Virus record (IMG/VR): IMGVR_UViG_3300042883_000475
Location: 1-28,324 of that record
Origin: a virus
Length of the DNA: 28,324 bases
Reading direction: 5' to 3' (one strand)
The translations under genes and the position numbers were made by a program. Positions 23,397 to 28,324 of this stretch are shown here, piece by piece. Below the pieces are notes generated by a model. It was not told the DNA's origin. It saw only the letters and a program-made list of their open reading frames with translations, and ran no database searches. Every line of letters starts with the position of its first letter. Within the stretch, counting starts at the first letter, position 1.

Positions 23397-25183
23397 TTTT
23401 TATATACTAAAGTTCCACAATCATATATTCTATATATTCCTCTATTTTTCATTATTTCATGTTCAGTCGTATTTGAATCGTAACCTTCCTTAACTAATAT
23501 TGATTTTCTATAAGCGAATCTATGTTTTCTATTGTTGTTAATAATATACCAATAATTAGGTGCTGATGTTTTAGTATTTGTAAATTCTAATTGTTTGTAT
23601 AAATTACCTTGACTCCATCTTCTATCAGCGTAACTAATTATTTCCTTTGGTTGGTACACTTTAATGAAATATTTAAGTAATTTACTGGCACCACCAATCA
23701 CGTTATAATTCAATTTATTACAAAATCTAACTAATTCATATTGATTAGAATTACCGCCCATAGCTATTCTACCTTTCCCAAATGTCATTAAAGAAACTAA
23801 TTCATCATTATAATATAACCCTAAATTAATAGATGATGCAACAGTCCCTTGTATATGATTATTATCTAAAAATAATTTCTTATCCCTTGTATTAACATCT
23901 TTAATAATACATTTTCTACCAAATATTTTATTTTCAGTTATCCCTAATATATTTTTTAACCTTGATTTAACTATATCTTTTTTATATAACCACTCATCTT
24001 CAAATATATGAATTAATTGAATTCCCTTAGATTCACATTGGTCTGTTTTATTTAAATGATAATTTGATGGTTTGAATAATTCATTGTGCCAATATAACCC
24101 ATCAAATTCAATTGCAATATTATGTGAAGGGATATATATATCTAGCTCTAACGGTGTTATAATATTTTTACTATTTTCAATAATTTCTATATTTAATGAT
24201 TTAATAAAACTTTTAACTTCGTCTTCTGATTTATTATATTTTAAACCACATTTTGGACATCCAGACCCTTGTAAATGTGTGTCTGGTAATTGTTCAAATT
24301 CACCATGTTCTGGACATGATATTTTAATATGTTTTTTACAATTAAGATAATTAACATTTGAATAATTATATTTATTATCATGTATTAAATTAGCGTTTAA
24401 TATAAATTCACCAGATGTTTTTGTTTTTTTAGTACTTATCGTTAAACCTTTACATTTAGGGCATCCAGACCCTTGTAAATGTGTATTAATATTTTGTTTA
24501 AAATTACCATGTATAGGACAAGTTATTTCAATAAAATCAATAGATTTAGTTGATGTAATTAATGAATATTCATATTTATTATCATGGATTGAATTAAATT
24601 TAATTATTAAATCAGATATATTTTTATCTCTACCAACACATTTAGGACAACCATGACCTTTTTTATGTGTATTTAACGTTTGTTTAAATTCACCATGTTC
24701 TGGACAGATAATAGTTATTTTATTGATTGGGTTTACGTAATTAACTAATGAATAATCATATTTACCATTATGTATTATTTTTAATTGATTTATTATATCA
24801 TCATTATCTTTATCTCTGCCAATACATTTTGGACAATTCGAACCGTTAATGTGTACACTAGCTCTTTGATTAAACTCACCATGTTCTGAACATAATATCA
24901 TTATATTAGTGTTCATATTAACATATTTAACTAAAGAATAATCATATCTGTTATTATGAATTTCATTACATTTAATGATGAAGTCATTTTCATTTATTTT
25001 ATATGTTTTTGAACATTTAGGACATCCTTGTTGTCTATTAATATGTTTATCTGGTGTTTGTTCAAATTCACCATGTTCTGAACATATTATAGTTACTTTA
25101 GTTTTATTATTAATATAATTAACTAAAGAATAATCATATGTATTATTATGAACTAGTTTACATTTATTTAAAAAATTTTCCAT
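23375..25183 (-). CDS. Free-standing homing endonuclease, Vsr-like nuclease with five zinc-type modules
   Basis: 602 residues. Residues 1-315 are five tandem modules of about 62 residues, each with F/LxxKxxxxHxxxYDYSLVxY, a CxEHGxF segment and a CPKC pair (C54/C57, C117/C120, C179/C182, C241/C244, C309/C312); these match the DUF723-like repeats found in phage homing endonucleases and probably bind zinc and DNA. Residues 320-410 are a Vsr/PD-(D/E)xK-like core: LELDIYIPSHNIAIEFDG (D348, E359, D361), W365-H366 and FEDEW (394-398), related to the I-Bth0305I group. The C-terminal 180 residues (DNNHIQG, GLYYNDELVSLMTFG, IISYADRRW) are a further domain often fused to these enzymes. The gene lies between two sheath paralogues on the opposite strand, typical of an intergenic selfish gene. 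Promoter is host-like with almost no leader. Confidence 0.85.
   Translation of the reverse strand: MENFLNKCKLVHNNTYDYSLVNYINNKTKVTIICSEHGEFEQTPDKHINRQQGCPKCSKTYKINENDFIIKCNEIHNNRYDYSLVKYVNMNTNIMILCSEHGEFNQRASVHINGSNCPKCIGRDKDNDDIINQLKIIHNGKYDYSLVNYVNPINKITIICPEHGEFKQTLNTHKKGHGCPKCVGRDKNISDLIIKFNSIHDNKYEYSLITSTKSIDFIEITCPIHGNFKQNINTHLQGSGCPKCKGLTISTKKTKTSGEFILNANLIHDNKYNYSNVNYLNCKKHIKISCPEHGEFEQLPDTHLQGSGCPKCGLKYNKSEDEVKSFIKSLNIEIIENSKNIITPLELDIYIPSHNIAIEFDGLYWHNELFKPSNYHLNKTDQCESKGIQLIHIFEDEWLYKKDIVKSRLKNILGITENKIFGRKCIIKDVNTRDKKLFLDNNHIQGTVASSINLGLYYNDELVSLMTFGKGRIAMGGNSNQYELVRFCNKLNYNVIGGASKLLKYFIKVYQPKEIISYADRRWSQGNLYKQLEFTNTKTSAPNYWYIINNNRKHRFAYRKSILVKEGYDSNTTEHEIMKNRGIYRIYDCGTLVYKKTLSSLS
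24239..25183 (-). repeat. Five tandem zinc-type modules within the homing endonuclease
   Basis: The CPKC pairs are spaced 63, 62, 62 and 68 residues apart. Every module keeps a Cys-x-x-His-Gly before the CPKC pair, giving three or four likely metal ligands per module. The DNA copies have diverged enough that they are recognised mainly at protein level. Confidence 0.8.
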
Positions 25184-25187
25184 AATA

Positions 25188-25218
25188 CAAATATATGAAT
25201 TAATTTTTAATTAGTCAA
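25188..25218 (-). promoter_or_regulatory. Bacteroidota-type promoter of the homing endonuclease
   Basis: On the minus strand TTG (25218-25216), a 20-base spacer and TATATTTG (25195-25188) precede the ATG at 25183 by only four bases. By the known geometry of this promoter type, transcription would begin at or within a few bases of the start codon, giving a leaderless or nearly leaderless mRNA. Confidence 0.5.
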
Positions 25219-25313
25219 TAAAAAATACAATATTTTAATATCATGAATAATGGTGTATTTACATATATATATTAATAAACAACATAATATATTCTTATTT
25301 TTTTTCATAACGT

Positions 25314-25337
25314 AATATTTATTAATAAACTATAAAG
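25314..25337 (+). promoter_or_regulatory. Candidate promoter element before tail sheath 2
   Basis: AATATTTATTAATAAAC followed by TATAAAG, 46 bases before the ATG at 25360. It mirrors the element before sheath 1. TTAATAAAC also occurs at 25272-25280 as a short direct repeat. Confidence 0.45.
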
Positions 25338-25359
25338 TTTTTTAATTTAAAAATATAGT

Positions 25360-28324
25360 ATGGGAAATAATATAACAGTTGCACCATGGATTTATTACAC
25401 ATCACAAGCGCCTAATGTAGTTGGTCAAGTAATTGCACCAATAACCGAAAAAACTAGACTTGGTTTAGTTGGTGAAACGTTAATTGGTCCAGCATTTCAA
25501 CCAACATTGGTTAAAAATTATAATGAATTTACTAATTTATTTGGTATGCCAAGCTCAACTGTAGATGGTATAACTAATTTTCCTAGATACGAATTACCTT
25601 ATATAGCTAAATTATTTTTAAATGAATCTAAAGCGTTATTTGTAACTAGAGTCCTAGGTTTAAGTGGATATGATGCTGGTTATTCATGGGCTATAACATT
25701 GGAATCTAATTATGATGGTAAAACTGTAGTCCCTACAGTTACTGGTGGTACATATCCAATATTATTTAGTTTTACAGCTGATTCACAAGATGTTATAACT
25801 AATTTAGTATCAAATGATTCATTATTACAAACATTATGGGATAATAATTTATTAACTACTAGTCTTAATAATTTAAATAGTTCGATAGTAATTCCAACTA
25901 ATAATAGTTATACTGCTGGTACATTAAATAATGTTACTAATGTATTATTAAAATTTGGTTCAATTTATAGTGGTTTAAGTATCACTAATTTTTATTTAAA
26001 TAATTATGATGGTTATGGGGTGGGTGCATCTGGTACTACAAGTGGTATGACAGTTTATCAGTCTGGAAATACTTATACTGGTGTTGATGACCAAGTAGTT
26101 GCTTTATTAAAAAGTAGAGCTAATTATGGTGCTAATGAAATTTTAAATTTTAGACTTAGTGGTGGTACAACTTCGTTGGGATTTAATACAACATTAACAG
26201 CGGCAACTATTAATATATTTAGTGATTTTGAATTAACTTGGACAGATTCTGGTAATGTAACTGGTTCAACTAAAGTCAATTTTGACAATGCAAGTCCTAA
26301 CTATATTGGTAGTATTTTAGGTAGAAATAATGATGATAGAACTACACCAATGTATCTTGAGGAAGTGTATGATAATATTATTAGAGTTTTAGATAATGAT
26401 ACTAAAATAAAAGGTATAAAATTATCGTTAGTTAATTATAGTGATAAATTTAATAATTATAAAGATAAATTTAAACCTTCAGTAACACCATGGATAGTTT
26501 CACAAATAAAAGGTTCTAATATAAGTAAATTATTTAGAGCATGGACTAAAGGTGATGGAAAATATACAACTAATTTATTAAAAATAACTATATCAAATAT
26601 TAAATTAGCTAATAGTCAACATCTTGATTATGATGTAAACAAACCAGATGACTATGATGATTATAAATTTGATTTAAGTGTTAGACCGATAGATAACCCA
26701 GATACAAATTTTACCCCATTTACTGATGAAGTATTTAAAAATTGTTCAATGAATCCTAAATCTAAAACTTATATTGGTAAAATGATTGGAACTAAAAATG
26801 GTGATTACCAATCTAATTCTAACTATATATTGATTGAAGTTAATGAGAATGATGAAAACATAATACAATCATTTCCAGCTGGATATTTAGGTTACCCAAT
26901 TAGAGATTATGAAACAACCACTAGTGGGGTAGCATTACCACCATATAACATGTATAAAACAATATATGAACCTACTGATATTATTAATAATAATTTTTTA
27001 GGGTTAAGTGATGCGACTGGGTATGATAAAAGTATGTTTACGTATAAAGGATTACCAAATAGTAATACAATTACAGATTGGACTGGTTTAACAAAAGGTT
27101 TTCATATGGATATTGATGCTACTGGTGCAACAATTGATACTGATAAAATAAGTGTTGATGGTGTAAATTATTTTCAACCTATTAATGAATTTGAAGTAGG
27201 TAATGCAAATTTTGATGATGAACAAAATGTTGCTAATACTCAATATGAAAAATTAAATTATCGTAAATTTACTTTAATGCCATACGGTGGGTTTGATGGT
27301 TGGGATGTTTATAGAAAAGGTAGAACTAATTCAAATAATTATACTTTAAACGGTGATAAAGGTATATTAGGTGAATTAAGTGATAATTTTAATAAAATAA
27401 CATTAACCAATAATAGTGTTGGGTTGACTTCAGACTATTATGCGTTTTTAGAAGGTATATGGACATTTAAAAATACTGATTTTATTGATATTAATTTATT
27501 TGCAACACCTGGTTTGGACACAATGAATCATAATGATTTGGTAGAAGCGGCAATTGATATGATTGAATTTGATAGAGCTGATTCATTATATATTGTCACA
27601 ACACCTGATGTAGATTCTGATGATAGAATATTAAATACTCAAGATGTCGTTAATCTTTTAGAAGATAAATACGATACAACATATGCAGCAACTTACTTAC
27701 CATGGACTAAAATAAAAATTAATGGTGAGATTTGGTTACCACCTACAGCGTCAGTTGTATCTAATATGGCTAAATATGATAAAAGTACGAATACTTTATG
27801 GTATGCAACTGCTGGAGTCGAAAGAGGGGATATTAATGTAATGGATATTAGAAAAGATATTTTAGGAAAATATTTAAGTAAATTGGATGTTAATTATTTA
27901 TATAATAATAGGATTAACCCATTAATAAAAGTAGATGTATATCAACAAACACCAACATATACTGGGTTTAAAATATGGGGTAATAAAACATTATCAACTA
28001 CTAACTATTTAACTAATAGAGTAAATGTAAGACGTTTATTATTGGAAATAAGGTATTTAATGATTAAAGCGTGTAGAGATTTTTTATTTAACCCTAATGA
28101 TACTAAAACTCAAAGAGATATTGAAAATAAATTAAACCCAATATTGGATAGTATAAAAAATAATCGCGGTATATCTCAATTTAAATTAAAATTTGATACA
28201 ACTCCAGAATTTTTAGATAAAGGTCAACTTAATGGTAAAATATTTATTAAACCAATTAACGCATTAGAATATATAGTGTTTGAATTTTCAATTATACCAA
28301 ATGATAGTAATTTAAATATGATAT
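25360..28324 (+). CDS. Tail sheath protein 2, paralogue of sheath 1 (runs off the right edge)
   Basis: 988 codons are open to the last complete codon of the window with no stop. The final visible residues (NDSNLNMI) align with the end of sheath 1 (TGASFDNI), so the stop should be the next codon or nearly so. The same order of segments is present: LGLVGETLIGPAFQP, FVTRVLGLSGYDAGYSWAI, TPWIVSQIKGSN, FPAGYLGYPIRDY, WTGLTKGFHMDIDATGATID, YGGFDGWDVY, FKIWGNKTL and NRVNVRRLLLEIR. The N-terminal SPGVY of ordinary sheaths is replaced by APWIYYTSQ, in the arm that usually links neighbouring subunits. It may be a minor or specialised sheath ring, an alternative sheath, or a duplicate in decay, although the intact frame argues against decay. 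Confidence 0.88.
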   Translation, partial: MGNNITVAPWIYYTSQAPNVVGQVIAPITEKTRLGLVGETLIGPAFQPTLVKNYNEFTNLFGMPSSTVDGITNFPRYELPYIAKLFLNESKALFVTRVLGLSGYDAGYSWAITLESNYDGKTVVPTVTGGTYPILFSFTADSQDVITNLVSNDSLLQTLWDNNLLTTSLNNLNSSIVIPTNNSYTAGTLNNVTNVLLKFGSIYSGLSITNFYLNNYDGYGVGASGTTSGMTVYQSGNTYTGVDDQVVALLKSRANYGANEILNFRLSGGTTSLGFNTTLTAATINIFSDFELTWTDSGNVTGSTKVNFDNASPNYIGSILGRNNDDRTTPMYLEEVYDNIIRVLDNDTKIKGIKLSLVNYSDKFNNYKDKFKPSVTPWIVSQIKGSNISKLFRAWTKGDGKYTTNLLKITISNIKLANSQHLDYDVNKPDDYDDYKFDLSVRPIDNPDTNFTPFTDEVFKNCSMNPKSKTYIGKMIGTKNGDYQSNSNYILIEVNENDENIIQSFPAGYLGYPIRDYETTTSGVALPPYNMYKTIYEPTDIINNNFLGLSDATGYDKSMFTYKGLPNSNTITDWTGLTKGFHMDIDATGATIDTDKISVDGVNYFQPINEFEVGNANFDDEQNVANTQYEKLNYRKFTLMPYGGFDGWDVYRKGRTNSNNYTLNGDKGILGELSDNFNKITLTNNSVGLTSDYYAFLEGIWTFKNTDFIDINLFATPGLDTMNHNDLVEAAIDMIEFDRADSLYIVTTPDVDSDDRILNTQDVVNLLEDKYDTTYAATYLPWTKIKINGEIWLPPTASVVSNMAKYDKSTNTLWYATAGVERGDINVMDIRKDILGKYLSKLDVNYLYNNRINPLIKVDVYQQTPTYTGFKIWGNKTLSTTNYLTNRVNVRRLLLEIRYLMIKACRDFLFNPNDTKTQRDIENKLNPILDSIKNNRGISQFKLKFDTTPEFLDKGQLNGKIFIKPINALEYIVFEFSIIPNDSNLNMI

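Noticed and set aside
24072-24350. Plus-strand ORF antisense to the homing endonuclease
   Set aside because: It is the complement of the nuclease core and fifth zinc-type module. Its Cys/Pro/Ser pattern mirrors the sense codons.

Overview
The window looks like part of the genome of a large, AT-rich, contractile-tailed phage (myovirus, jumbo-type gene content). It carries two tail-sheath genes, neck-type proteins, five fibre genes, a family B DNA polymerase, an SNF2-type helicase, a glutaredoxin and two homing-endonuclease-bearing mobile elements. No tRNA, rRNA, CRISPR array, integrase or plasmid function was seen. A Bacteroidota host is inferred. No start codon has a convincing Shine-Dalgarno sequence (leaders are A-rich), and two genes are preceded by TTG-N19/20-TATATTTG, the -33/-7 architecture of Bacteroidota promoters. 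Nearly all stops are TAA and none is TAG. The genetic code looks standard.

Layout. 52-3432 is a giant fibre built mostly from 54 units of 17 residues with no change in length, closed by a strong terminator. 3509-3883 is a small beta-rich protein of baseplate/fibre-adaptor type. 3938-7261 is the replicative DNA polymerase. On the minus strand, convergent with it, are (in transcription order) an SNF2 helicase interrupted by an intein (11720-8751), a glutaredoxin (8761-8498) and a gp13-like neck protein (8446-7298). From a divergent promoter region at about 11721-11841 the plus strand carries two probable neck/tail-completion proteins, a small gene with a non-ATG start, and four fibre genes (13391, 13990, 15577, 18877) that share N-terminal, C-terminal and internal modules. 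A conserved hypothetical follows (19601), then a 49-codon minus-strand ORF (20150-20299). The first tail sheath is at 20444-23323, a minus-strand homing endonuclease at 23375-25183, and a second, divergent sheath paralogue runs from 25360 off the right edge.

How the genes fit together. Sheaths, neck proteins and fibres form one morphogenesis region; polymerase, helicase and glutaredoxin are DNA-metabolism genes interspersed with it. Two promoter types seem to be present: a host-like one before the polymerase and the homing endonuclease, and a recurrent ATATTTAT(A/T) element before nearly every other predicted transcription unit.

The observations most worth following are: (1) an intein exactly inside the Walker A lysine-threonine of the helicase, with Gly at position 1 and the W/C/T residues of class 3 inteins; (2) the 54 x 17-residue indel-free fibre array; (3) paralogous sheath genes flanking a Vsr-like homing endonuclease with five zinc-type modules and sharing patches of near-identical DNA; (4) the recurrent promoter element. 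I did not find a clearly new defence or other multi-gene system.
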